NCBI RefSeq assembly: GCF_000016065.1
Contig: NC_009092.1
Span: forward strand, 2,294,001-2,358,000
Origin: Shewanella loihica PV-4
Lineage (GTDB): Bacteria > Pseudomonadota > Gammaproteobacteria > Enterobacterales > Shewanellaceae
Direction of reading: 5' to 3'
DNA: 64,000 nucleotides
Shown here piece by piece: positions 56,365 through 64,000 of the stretch; the stretch's first letter is position 1; the number at the start of each line of letters is the position of its first letter. The notes below the pieces were generated by a model. The model saw only the letters and a program-made list of their open reading frames with translations. It did not search any database and was not told where the DNA came from. The position numbers were made by a program, and so were the translations under genes.

Positions 56365-56521
56365 CCAAGATCGACACAGGCAAGCTGATGTTTAGCTAAA
56401 TAATCATCATCTTGCCTGAATCTTTATGTAAACACTTTGCCGAATATAACGACGCTTTGGCGTTAAAAAGATCAAGTTGCGCAGCAAATCACCGCTTGAT
56501 TGAAAAATTACGATTTTTTAC

Positions 56522-56551
56522 TTGCAACTCACATCACATCCCTCGTAATAT
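56522..56551 (+). promoter_or_regulatory. Sigma-70 promoter of the tRNA-Val pair
   Basis: TTGCAA (-35) at 56522-56527, 18-bp spacer, TAATAT (-10) at 56546-56551. It lies 44 bp before the first tRNA. Confidence 0.7.
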
Positions 56552-56594
56552 AGCGCTCGTTCGCTGGCCGAGAGGTCGTGAACGGTAAAGCAGT

Positions 56595-56671
56595 ACAACC
56601 GTAGCTCAGTTGGTTAGAGCACCACCTTGACATGGTGGGGGTCGGTGGTTCGAATCCACTCGGTTGTACCA
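56595..56671 (+). tRNA. tRNA-Val (GAC), copy 1
   Basis: A 77-nt tRNA with encoded CCA. The acceptor ACAACCG pairs with CGGTTGT, giving an A1-T72 first pair, less usual than G-C. The anticodon loop CTTGACATG gives GAC. Confidence 0.97.
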
Positions 56672-56691
56672 ATTTTACAAGAGATAACAGT

Positions 56692-56768
56692 ACAACCGTA
56701 GCTCAGTTGGTTAGAGCACCACCTTGACATGGTGGGGGTCGGTGGTTCGAATCCACTCGGTTGTACCA
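56692..56768 (+). tRNA. tRNA-Val (GAC), copy 2
   Basis: Identical in sequence to the first copy, with a 20-bp spacer; one transcript is expected, ending in the hairpin at 56785. Confidence 0.97.
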
Positions 56769-56784
56769 TCTTGTAAAAATATCA

Positions 56785-56806
56785 GCCAGCGTAAGCTGGT
56801 TTTTTT
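56785..56806 (+). terminator. Rho-independent terminator after tRNA-Val genes
   Basis: CCAGC / GCTGG stem with GTAA loop, then T7. Confidence 0.88.
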
Positions 56807-56829
56807 ATGCCTGTTACTCGCTATTCAGC

Positions 56830-57279
56830 CTACTTCGCACTCACCATCACCACAATCGGTTCACCACCGCCGGATCTATTGCTGGCAAGATCGGTAATGC
56901 TCACCTTGGTCTTCACGCGATTGGCGATCGATGAGTGACGCTCAAGAAACTGAAAGCTTTGTGATGCCTGATACTGGTAGGCAAACTGCGCCAGACTCAC
57001 GCCATTGCAGGAGATGCTGTTGACCCCGAAGCGCATGTTATGGTCATAGTTAACCAGTTTACGCTTTAACGCCGAACTGTTATCGCTACCCGCCGCAATA
57101 CAGATCTTGGTCTCGGCGCTACTGTCCTGCGCCACAAATCTATAATTGGCATTGGTGTTAGTGCTGATATTAGCGGCGGCTGCCGCCTCTTCACCCACTG
57201 CCAGCTGAGAACTCAAGCCTAAACCTAGAGCCGTAACAGCTACACCGATAGAAACAAACGCCCCTGTTTTCATCTTCAA
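56830..57279 (-). CDS. Secreted protein of DUF3718 type
   Basis: 149 residues with a signal peptide (GAFVSIGVAVTALGLGLSSQLAVG, cleaved near AVGEE). The mature region includes FVAQDSSAETKICIAAGSDN and SISCNGVSLAQFAYQY, with two cysteines that may pair. I associate this with DUF3718, a small periplasmic family of unknown function in Shewanella and Vibrio; the assignment is from memory. It is a single gene with a 287-bp upstream gap to the divergent patZ gene. Confidence 0.75.
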   Translation of the reverse strand: MKMKTGAFVSIGVAVTALGLGLSSQLAVGEEAAAAANISTNTNANYRFVAQDSSAETKICIAAGSDNSSALKRKLVNYDHNMRFGVNSISCNGVSLAQFAYQYQASQSFQFLERHSSIANRVKTKVSITDLASNRSGGGEPIVVMVSAK

Positions 57280-57566
57280 CTCCTTAAGCCGTATTGATAA
57301 CGGCGCCGCAATACCTGTTTATTGCCGATCCGCAAAGGCACTTAGGTCTGCATCTCATTGCATTGCCAGTCGCCTCGGTGCATCAGATCCCCTCAAGTAA
57401 AACCCAAAAACCGCGTCAAGGTTGTTAACCCTTGATGTCAAAGTGTTGCAAGCTGTGTAGCCCAAATGAAGGGCATGGTGAATGGTGCTTATCCTACTAA
57501 AATCCTAGAGAAAAAAAGTACAACTGAGGTACACTGTTTGCTGGCGAGTGACAACAGGAGCCGCGA

Positions 57567-60269
57567 ATGAGCCAGCGTACATTACACACCCTATTTAAAC
57601 CTAAGTCGGTGGCCATCATTGGAGCCTCTAACGGTGCCAAGCGCGCCGGCAATGTCGTAATGCGCAACCTGCTCTCCAGCGGGTTTTCCGGACCTATCAT
57701 GCCGGTCACGCCAAAATACGATGCCGTGATGGGCGTGCTAGCCTACCCCAATATCGAAGCCCTGCCGCTTAAGCCCGATCTGGCCATCATCTGCACCGCA
57801 GCCAGCCGCGTCCCCGCCATCGTCGAGCGTCTCGCCCAATTTGGCTGCAAGGTGGCAATTATCAATGCTTCAGGCATGGCCAATCAGCTCGATGAAGAGG
57901 GGCTGAATCTACTGACGCTGACCCGCGCCCACGCCAAACGCTACGGCATGCGTATCCTCGGTCCCAACAGCCTGGGAATGATGTTGCCCAATCTCGGCCT
58001 CAACGCCAGCCTGGCACACACCAGCGCCCTACCGGGTAAAATCGCCTTTGTCTCCCAGTCTGCCGCCATCTGCACCACGGTCCTGGACTGGGCCAACAAC
58101 AAGGGGATCGGCTTCTCCTCCTTTATCTCACTTGGCGATGCGACAGATATCGATTTCGACGAGTTGCTGGACTTTCTCGGGCGAGACTCGCGCACCACGG
58201 CGATCATGATCTACATAGACTCGGTCAACGAGAAGCGCCATTTTCTCTCTGCAGCCCGCGCCGCCGCCCGTAACAAGCCGATATTAGTGATCAAATCGGG
58301 TCGCAGCCTTGAGGGCACCACGGCCGCTAAGCTACACACAGGTGGGGAAGTGGGTAACGACGCCGTCTACGAGGCCGCCTTCAGACGCGCGGGTATGCTG
58401 AGGGTAAACGATCTGGTAGAGCTGTTTGCCGCAGTAGAAACCCTGGCCCACTCTGCTCCATTGCAGGGCGAGCGTTTGGCGATTCTCAGTAATGGCGGCG
58501 GCCCAGCCGTACTAGGCCTAGATCAGCTAATTCTCGGCGGCGGAAAAGCCGCCACCTTAGACGATGATACCTTCGACAAACTCAATGCCTTGCTGCCCGA
58601 TACCTGGTCCGGGCAAAATCCGGTGGATATCGGAGGCGACGCCGATGCCAAGCGATACACCCAGAGCCTGGATATTCTGATGAACGCCGATGTGGCCGAT
58701 GCCATCTTGGTGTTGCACTCCCCGTCCGCCCTTGGAGACAGCATAGAGATCGCCGACAGCATCATAGAGCTCGTCTCAAAACATCCAAGGCGTCACAAGG
58801 TCAATGTGCTCACCAACTGGAGCGGCGAAGACTCGGCCTATCAGGCCCGTAAACACTTTAACCGCGCCGGGGTGCCCACCTATCGCACACCAGAGGGAGC
58901 CGTCGGCGCCTTCATGCACATGGTGGAATACAGACGCAACCAAAAGTTGCTGCAGGAAGTGCCACAATCTATCCCAGATAATATTCCCACCGATGCCCAA
59001 CTTGCGCGCTCCTTGCTGCAGCGGGCGATTGCCGATAACAAGCAGGTGATCGAGACCCATGAGGCAAGCGCCATCCTCAAGGCCTATGGGCTTAACACCA
59101 TAGAAACCCACTTTGCCGCCAGTGCGGAGCGCGCCGCCGAAATCGCCGAACAGATAGGCTATCCCGTCGCCCTTAAGGTGCAATCGCCGGATATTCACCA
59201 TAAATCCGATGTCCACGGCGTCATGCTTAATCTCACCTCCCATCAGGAGGTGTTACAGGCCGCCGATGCCATGGTTGGCCGGGTACATTCGATCAACCAG
59301 GACGCCGACATCCAGGGGCTCATAGTGCAGAAGATGGCGCTCACCGCTGGCACCCAGGAGATCCGCGTCGCGGTGACCCATGATCCCGTGTTTGGCCCGG
59401 CGATTCTGCTTGGCGAAGGCGGCTCCGAGTGGCAGCCCAGCACAGATGCGGCGGTTGCCCTGCCACCACTGAATATGACTCTGGCCCGCTACATGGTGAT
59501 CCAGGCGCTGAAGACCCACAAGCTCAAAGACAGGCATTTGCCGCTGGGCTTAGACATGAACGCTCTGTGCGTCATGCTCACCCAGATCTCCCATCTCATA
59601 ATAGATTGCCCCGAGATATCAGGCTTAGATCTTAACCCTGTGCTGTGCGCCGGTGAGCAGATCACCCTGTTAGATGTGAATATTCAGCTCAATGCCAATG
59701 CCCAGGACAATACCAACCGCCTTGCCATATGCCCCTACCCTAAGGAGCTTGAAGAGCATGCGGTATTGAAAAACGGCCTCGAGATCATGCTAAGGCCAAT
59801 TTTGCCTGAGGATGAGCCTAAACACCTGGCCTTTGACAACTCCCTCTCGGACGAAGACAGATATAAACGCTATTTTGGCGTGCGCTCTAAGATGACCCAT
59901 GAAGAGATGGCTGTGCTTACCCAGATTGACTATGCCAGGGAGATGGCCTTTATCGCCACCACCAAGGGTGCCGATGGCGATGATATTACCCTGGGCGCAG
60001 TGAGGGCCTCCATCGACCCCGACAATACCGAGGCCGAGTTCGCCATGGCGGTGCGCAGCGATCATCAGGGAATAGGCATAGGTAAGTTATTACTGGAAAA
60101 ATTGATCGCCTATTACAAGGCCAATGACACCGAGCTGCTCACCGGCTTCACCATGTTTGAAAACCGCAACATGGCAAGCCTGGCGAAGAAGTTGGGCTTC
60201 AGTGTTACTTTTGACATGGAGGAGCATCTGATCAAGATGGACATGCCCCTCAAGCCGAAACAAGACTAG
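57567..60269 (+). CDS. patZ: PatZ/YfiQ-type protein acetyltransferase (ADP-forming acyl-CoA synthetase fused to GNAT)
   Basis: 900 residues. The N-terminal CoA-binding domain (KSVAIIGASNGAKRAGNVVM) and the ligase-like domain with GPNSLGMM, AFVSQSAA and VIKSGRS fill residues 1-460. An ATP-grasp domain follows (490-700, YPVALKVQSPDIHHKSDVHGV, in parts). A C-terminal GNAT domain (about 725-890) has VRSDHQGIGIGKLLLEKLI. The sequence parallels E. coli PatZ, which acetylates acetyl-CoA synthetase and other proteins. The synthetase half may be catalytically silent or regulatory; the phosphorylated histidine of active enzymes was not confirmed by eye. Confidence 0.93.
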   Translation: MSQRTLHTLFKPKSVAIIGASNGAKRAGNVVMRNLLSSGFSGPIMPVTPKYDAVMGVLAYPNIEALPLKPDLAIICTAASRVPAIVERLAQFGCKVAIINASGMANQLDEEGLNLLTLTRAHAKRYGMRILGPNSLGMMLPNLGLNASLAHTSALPGKIAFVSQSAAICTTVLDWANNKGIGFSSFISLGDATDIDFDELLDFLGRDSRTTAIMIYIDSVNEKRHFLSAARAAARNKPILVIKSGRSLEGTTAAKLHTGGEVGNDAVYEAAFRRAGMLRVNDLVELFAAVETLAHSAPLQGERLAILSNGGGPAVLGLDQLILGGGKAATLDDDTFDKLNALLPDTWSGQNPVDIGGDADAKRYTQSLDILMNADVADAILVLHSPSALGDSIEIADSIIELVSKHPRRHKVNVLTNWSGEDSAYQARKHFNRAGVPTYRTPEGAVGAFMHMVEYRRNQKLLQEVPQSIPDNIPTDAQLARSLLQRAIADNKQVIETHEASAILKAYGLNTIETHFAASAERAAEIAEQIGYPVALKVQSPDIHHKSDVHGVMLNLTSHQEVLQAADAMVGRVHSINQDADIQGLIVQKMALTAGTQEIRVAVTHDPVFGPAILLGEGGSEWQPSTDAAVALPPLNMTLARYMVIQALKTHKLKDRHLPLGLDMNALCVMLTQISHLIIDCPEISGLDLNPVLCAGEQITLLDVNIQLNANAQDNTNRLAICPYPKELEEHAVLKNGLEIMLRPILPEDEPKHLAFDNSLSDEDRYKRYFGVRSKMTHEEMAVLTQIDYAREMAFIATTKGADGDDITLGAVRASIDPDNTEAEFAMAVRSDHQGIGIGKLLLEKLIAYYKANDTELLTGFTMFENRNMASLAKKLGFSVTFDMEEHLIKMDMPLKPKQD

Positions 60270-60423
60270 CTGGTGCGCCCAGCTTGTAAGCCGTGCTTAT
60301 TTAGCACCTTTGCTAAAGCATTAACCATTTTACGCTTAGCTGTTAAATCTGCTTTCACACCCACTTACAGAAAGGCTAGCTCACAACAGAGCTAGCCTTT
60401 GAAACAGTTACTTAATGAGCCTA

Positions 60424-61467
60424 TTAGCCCTTCACACAGTTGCGGCCTGCCGACTTGGCTCTGTATAGGGCCTCATCGGCGCGCACCAGATAAGACTCTC
60501 TGTCATCATCAAGGCGCAGTGTCGCCACCCCTATGGAGACTGTGATCGCCCCAAGTGAGAGCTTCTTATCTTTGCCTATGCTTAGATGGCGCTCGGCGAT
60601 GCGCGCCCTAAGTTGCTCGGCCACCACCATGGCGCCTGAATGCTCGGTATCCGGCAGCAGGATCACGAACTCTTCGCCGCCGTAACGCGCGACAAAGTCA
60701 TCCCCCTTCACCCCTTGCTTTAACGCCAGTGCGATATATGCGAGTACCTTATCGCCCACCAGGTGACCGTGGGTGTCATTAAACTGCTTAAAGTTATCGA
60801 TATCGACCAGCAGCAAGCTGCTAAGGCGCTGCTCTCTTCTGAACCTTTGAATATGACCCAGCACCTCCTCATCGAAGGCGCGGCGATTACGCAGCGAGGT
60901 AAGCTGATCTGTCATCACGGCGATATTGAGATCTTCCATCTCTGCCTTCAGCGCGGCGACCTCCTGATTCATCGTCTTCAGATTCGCTTCCATCTGGCGA
61001 TTGCTGATCACCACCTGAGACACCTCTTCGGCTAGGGTATCGACCAGGCGCTCGAGGGTCTTAGGGTCTGGGTCCTGGCTGATATTCTGCTGAAAGGTGG
61101 TCAGGCTGAGGTTAAATTGCGCCGTACCTGCGGTGACCTCGGATAAACGGGTCATAAAATTATTGATCAAGATCTGCGTCTCTATCTGCACATTCTCGAT
61201 CACCTCGGGTGACTGCTCGCGAATGAAGCTGTTATAGAGGCCGGCATTGACCTCGGCGGTAAACTGGGCGCGGCTGGCCACCAGGGTGTCGATGGCGCGC
61301 TTAAGATCCAGATTGACCCCACGGAAATACTCATACCAAACGGCATAATTATCTGGGGTTACTGGGATATTGAGTTCTGACATGCGCGGAACGGCATGTC
61401 GGAGAATTTTAGCGGAAAGTTCGGTCTCGGTAAGTTGTTTAGCCAAATTCATAGAGATTTTCGCCAT
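60424..61467 (-). CDS. GGDEF-domain diguanylate cyclase
   Basis: 347 residues. The N-terminal 160 residues are helical and soluble, starting with a segment like LAKQLTETELSAKILRH, with no recognised sensory domain. A short coiled coil (about 150-185) leads to the GGDEF domain with DQLTSLRNRRAFDEE and the signature RYGGEEF, an active form. The product-inhibition site position reads KGDD instead of RxxD, so feedback control is probably absent. It synthesises c-di-GMP in the cytoplasm, opposite to the HD-GYP protein at the left end of the window. Confidence 0.92.
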   Translation of the reverse strand: MAKISMNLAKQLTETELSAKILRHAVPRMSELNIPVTPDNYAVWYEYFRGVNLDLKRAIDTLVASRAQFTAEVNAGLYNSFIREQSPEVIENVQIETQILINNFMTRLSEVTAGTAQFNLSLTTFQQNISQDPDPKTLERLVDTLAEEVSQVVISNRQMEANLKTMNQEVAALKAEMEDLNIAVMTDQLTSLRNRRAFDEEVLGHIQRFRREQRLSSLLLVDIDNFKQFNDTHGHLVGDKVLAYIALALKQGVKGDDFVARYGGEEFVILLPDTEHSGAMVVAEQLRARIAERHLSIGKDKKLSLGAITVSIGVATLRLDDDRESYLVRADEALYRAKSAGRNCVKG

Positions 61468-61601
61468 TTTATTATTAGAGAAACACTAGCGCACACTAGG
61501 CGCCTTCATCCCCGTAATTTAATGAATGAAGGCGCAATCTCTACAATAACGAAAATTTTAAGCCTTACCAGCTATTTTTGTTGTTTTTATGTTACAAACC
61601 A

Positions 61602-63230
61602 CTATTTTACCCGACAAGTCGCAAACAGATCCTTCTCCTTGCGATACACCTCGGTCGATACGTTCATTAGACCAAGCAGGCTGGAAAAGAGGTTATCGTG
61701 TGAGAAACCACCTTTGGTGGCATGGTCACGCAGGCACTGCTTGTCTAAACCATTGTCGGAGGCGAAGTCCGCTGAGAGCCAGGCCAGCATAGGGATCTTG
61801 ATCTGCTCATCCGGCGCTATCGCATAAGGCGCGCCGTGAAGGTACATGCCACTCTCCCCCAGCGACTCGCCGTGGTCGGACACATAGAGCAAGGCGGTAT
61901 CGGCCTTGTTCTGCTGCGCCTCAAGGCGTGAGATCACCTGAGCGATAATATAGTCGGAATACAAGATGGTGTTGTCATAGGTATTCATCAGCTCTTCATC
62001 GCTGCAGTTTTGGATGTCGCTACGCTGACAATCGGGCACAAACTTGCGGTGGGCTTCTGGATAGCGCAAATAGTATGTCGGGCCGTGTGAACCTATGATG
62101 TGCAGCACGATAAGGGTATCCTTGGTGACACCTTCGGCAAGGCGCTTATCGAGTTCATTCAGCAGCACCTGATCGTAGCAGTAGTGACCGTCGCAGAGCT
62201 CTGGGTCGCTATTGAGATCTATGTTGATGTGTTTAACGCGGTCACACACGCCCTTGCAGCCACTGTCATTATCCAGCCAGTCCAGCGAGATACCGGCGTG
62301 ATCCAGCACGTCCATGGCGGTGTCCTGGGCCTGTGCCTTGCGCGCGTCATAATCTTCTCTATCCATACTCGAGAACATACAAGGCAGGGACACGGCCGTT
62401 GCCGTGCCGCATGACTCGGTATCTTTAAAGGCGATCATGTCATAAGCCTTGGTATGGGCGTTGGTTGGCTTGTCATAGCCATAGTACTCATAGTTATGGG
62501 CCCTGGCGGTCTCGCCGACCACAACCACGACCAAGTTAGGCTTGTCGTTATGATCTAGGGTCAGATTCTTGGCATCTTTGCCCTGCACCTTATAGACCAG
62601 CGGTTCCTGGAAGTAGTTAACCTTGACATACTTGATCATAGATCCGATGGCATAGGTAGGGACTATGTAGCGCTTCATCTGATCGTTGTTACGGCCAAAG
62701 GCGACATAGTTTTGATAATAGAAGAAGCCGATCACCGCGATACCGGCAAGCATAGCGAACATGAAGGCAAGCTTATGCAGTAGCTCTTTGACGAAAGGCT
62801 TGTAGACGATATCGGCCTTAAAGATCAGCAGGGCCGGCAGCAATCCGGTCAGGGTAAAGTTTAAGATTGAAGACCAATTAAGATAGGTTAAGGCCTCGGC
62901 GCTGTTGGTCTGCACTGTGTTTTCGATCATGCCATAATCGAACACGACGCCATATTGCAGCGCGGCGAAAAACACGCTGGAAGAGATCAGGGTAACGATG
63001 ATGAAAAACGGCTTAAGCAGATACTTAACCGAAAAAAGCGAGAAGATGAAGCTTAACGCGAAGATAAGAAATAGCGGAATGGTGGCAATGAAGAGGTAGT
63101 TAACCTCACCCTGCTTCTCTATACCCTGCTGAACGATCTGAAACAGCGGAATATTAAATACGCCTACATAAAATAACGCGGTGATCAGTGTAAACTGATT
63201 CACCGAAAGGGTTTTAACGCGTGACAGCAC
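61602..63230 (-). CDS. eptA: Phosphoethanolamine-lipid A transferase
   Basis: 542 residues with five N-terminal membrane helices and a periplasmic sulfatase-like domain. VVVVGETARAHNYEYYGY holds a metal ligand. The catalytic threonine lies in ESCGTATAVSLPCMFS, and VSDHGESLGESGMYLHG supplies further zinc ligands. Six or more cysteines are placed to form the usual disulfides. It adds phosphoethanolamine to lipid A, as in EptA/MCR enzymes. The start is GTG 63230 with GAGAGA upstream. No pmrAB-type regulator genes are adjacent. Confidence 0.95.
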   Translation of the reverse strand: MLSRVKTLSVNQFTLITALFYVGVFNIPLFQIVQQGIEKQGEVNYLFIATIPLFLIFALSFIFSLFSVKYLLKPFFIIVTLISSSVFFAALQYGVVFDYGMIENTVQTNSAEALTYLNWSSILNFTLTGLLPALLIFKADIVYKPFVKELLHKLAFMFAMLAGIAVIGFFYYQNYVAFGRNNDQMKRYIVPTYAIGSMIKYVKVNYFQEPLVYKVQGKDAKNLTLDHNDKPNLVVVVVGETARAHNYEYYGYDKPTNAHTKAYDMIAFKDTESCGTATAVSLPCMFSSMDREDYDARKAQAQDTAMDVLDHAGISLDWLDNDSGCKGVCDRVKHINIDLNSDPELCDGHYCYDQVLLNELDKRLAEGVTKDTLIVLHIIGSHGPTYYLRYPEAHRKFVPDCQRSDIQNCSDEELMNTYDNTILYSDYIIAQVISRLEAQQNKADTALLYVSDHGESLGESGMYLHGAPYAIAPDEQIKIPMLAWLSADFASDNGLDKQCLRDHATKGGFSHDNLFSSLLGLMNVSTEVYRKEKDLFATCRVK

Positions 63231-63796
63231 TGAGTGTTCTCTCTGTAAATAAACCTAAAATGACGTTAAATAACTCGCCAAGCCGCCGGTTATAACGACC
63301 TGCCAATCAACTAACGCCAAGACTTCTTTTTCATTTCCTGCATTATCTTTCACATCAGGGCCAAACCTAGCCCGAACCAGAAGCAATTCATGCTCTAAGC
63401 ACTTAACTTTTAACACTTAGCTAAAAGTACTTAGCGAATAGCAATTCTCGAATAGCACTTAGCTAATAGCACTTCTCACATAGCACTTAGCTATCAAAAT
63501 TTTGCCTTTAGTCAAAATTCGGATAGCCTTGGCGCAGAAATGTTGCGGCAATATTACCAATCAACACAGCGCGCCACAATTGTAATCGCTATCCGCCAAC
63601 CAACACAGACACAGAACACCTTTGTTAACAGCTATGATTTAAGGGCGATAGCTGAAAGGCCATTTGTTAACTGCTATTTGCTTATAGCGTAAGCCTATTA
63701 ACCAGCATCTTTGAAAGTTTTGAATTAACACTCGGGAGTTTACACACCCGAGGTGAAAAAAAAGTGTTTTTACAGACGCAGTGCATGAGTTGCGGG
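63231..63796. other. Long intergenic region upstream of eptA
   Basis: 566 bp without a convincing ORF. It holds a seven-unit 14-bp repeat array (63397-63494). A hairpin with stem CTCGGG / CCCGAG at about 63734-63753 has no correctly placed T run. The eptA promoter should be near 63260-63330 but was not identified. Confidence 0.5.
63397..63494. repeat. Seven contiguous 14-bp tandem units
   Basis: Exactly seven 14-mers start at 63397, 63411, 63425, 63439, 63453, 63467 and 63481. The consensus is TAGCACTTAGCTAA. Units five and seven differ at one base, and others at two to six. No gene end abuts the array. Confidence 0.85.
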
Positions 63797-64000
63797 TTAA
63801 AACTCGCTGTTCATGCGCTGAAAAAAACTCAGCAAGAGCTCACGTTCGCTGTCGGAGAACTTAGCGGTAAGTTGATCGGACAAGCCATGGTGCAGTTGGT
63901 CATGCTCCCGGTAGACAGCCTGCCCCTGCTCGGTTAATCCAACCAGAATCGAGCGTCTGTCTTGCTGGTGGGCCTTGCGTGCCACCAGACCCGCCAGCTC
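63797..64000 (-). CDS. MarR-family transcriptional regulator, N-terminus beyond window
   Basis: 68 C-terminal residues are visible. LAGLVARKAHQQDRRSILVGLTEQG matches the MarR wing (L-x-x-x-G-L-V-x-R, then D-R-R and L-T-x-x-G). The dimerisation helix with LLLSFFQRMNSEF ends the protein. The start lies beyond the right edge. The upstream target is unknown; a shared region with other genes cannot be seen. Confidence 0.85.
   Translation of the reverse strand, partial: ELAGLVARKAHQQDRRSILVGLTEQGQAVYREHDQLHHGLSDQLTAKFSDSERELLLSFFQRMNSEF

Noticed and set aside
63734..63753. Hairpin CTCGGG / CCCGAG as a terminator
   Set aside because: The run of A/T lies on the wrong side for either strand, so it is not an intrinsic terminator.

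Overview
The window is chromosomal DNA of a gammaproteobacterium, almost certainly a Shewanella. The reasons are the order cbb3 oxidase operon / fixHIS / etrA / uspE / ttcA, a DsrC-type TusDCBE set, an ald gene divergent from lrp, and several small lipoproteins of kinds I associate with Shewanella. Genus is inferred from gene content and protein resemblance, not from a search. Most of the window is core genome: I see no prophage, insertion sequence, CRISPR array or obvious island. Only a partial tyrosine recombinase at the left edge hints at mobility.

Layout. 1-3.5 kb: partial integrase, an HD-GYP response regulator and a lipoprotein. 3.5-13.8 kb: an oxygen-respiration block with ccoNOQP (cbb3 oxidase) behind two FNR-type boxes, the assembly genes ccoH-ccoI-ccoS plus a DsbD-like membrane protein, the oxygen-sensing regulator etrA, uspE and ttcA. 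13.8-22.2 kb: a bax-like hydrolase, a yvcK homologue, an aromatic/aspartate aminotransferase, a Gly-Cys-Leu tRNA operon and two GAPDH genes, one unusually long. 22.3-28.5 kb: small unknown proteins, a DAO-type oxidase, a GNAT enzyme with a cysteine-rich tail, a membrane protein, an SDR and a phosphotransferase. 29-36 kb: an RND efflux pair, tRNA-Ser, and a punC/punR-like purine exporter with its LysR regulator. 36-45.2 kb: a BI-1 protein, tusDCBE, and the leftward cluster ftsK-lolA-rarA-crcB-serS ending in a 39-codon membrane ORF. 45.3-49 kb: lrp, ald with a perfect 776-bp tandem partial duplication, and trxB. 49-52.5 kb: a MITE-like palindrome, then leftward thrS-infC-rpmI-rplT with a non-canonical infC start. 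52.7-64 kb: pteridine reductase and CPXCG protein, ribE/norM, two tRNA-Val genes, a PatZ-type acyltransferase, a GGDEF protein, eptA and a partial MarR regulator.

The most unusual signals are non-coding. (1) Degenerate arrays of 13-14 bp (once 17 bp) units lie in at least five intergenic regions. Four abut or lie just after stop codons, and three appear to begin inside the last codons of the upstream gene. One array elsewhere is exactly seven 14-bp units. (2) A perfect 776-bp tandem duplication covers two thirds of ald. (3) A 158-bp imperfect palindrome resembles a MITE. (4) RNA-level control elements are suggested in the thrS-infC-rpmI-rplT operon. I found no evidence for a dedicated defence, secretion or biosynthetic system. 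The stop-adjacent repeat arrays are the best candidate for something undescribed.
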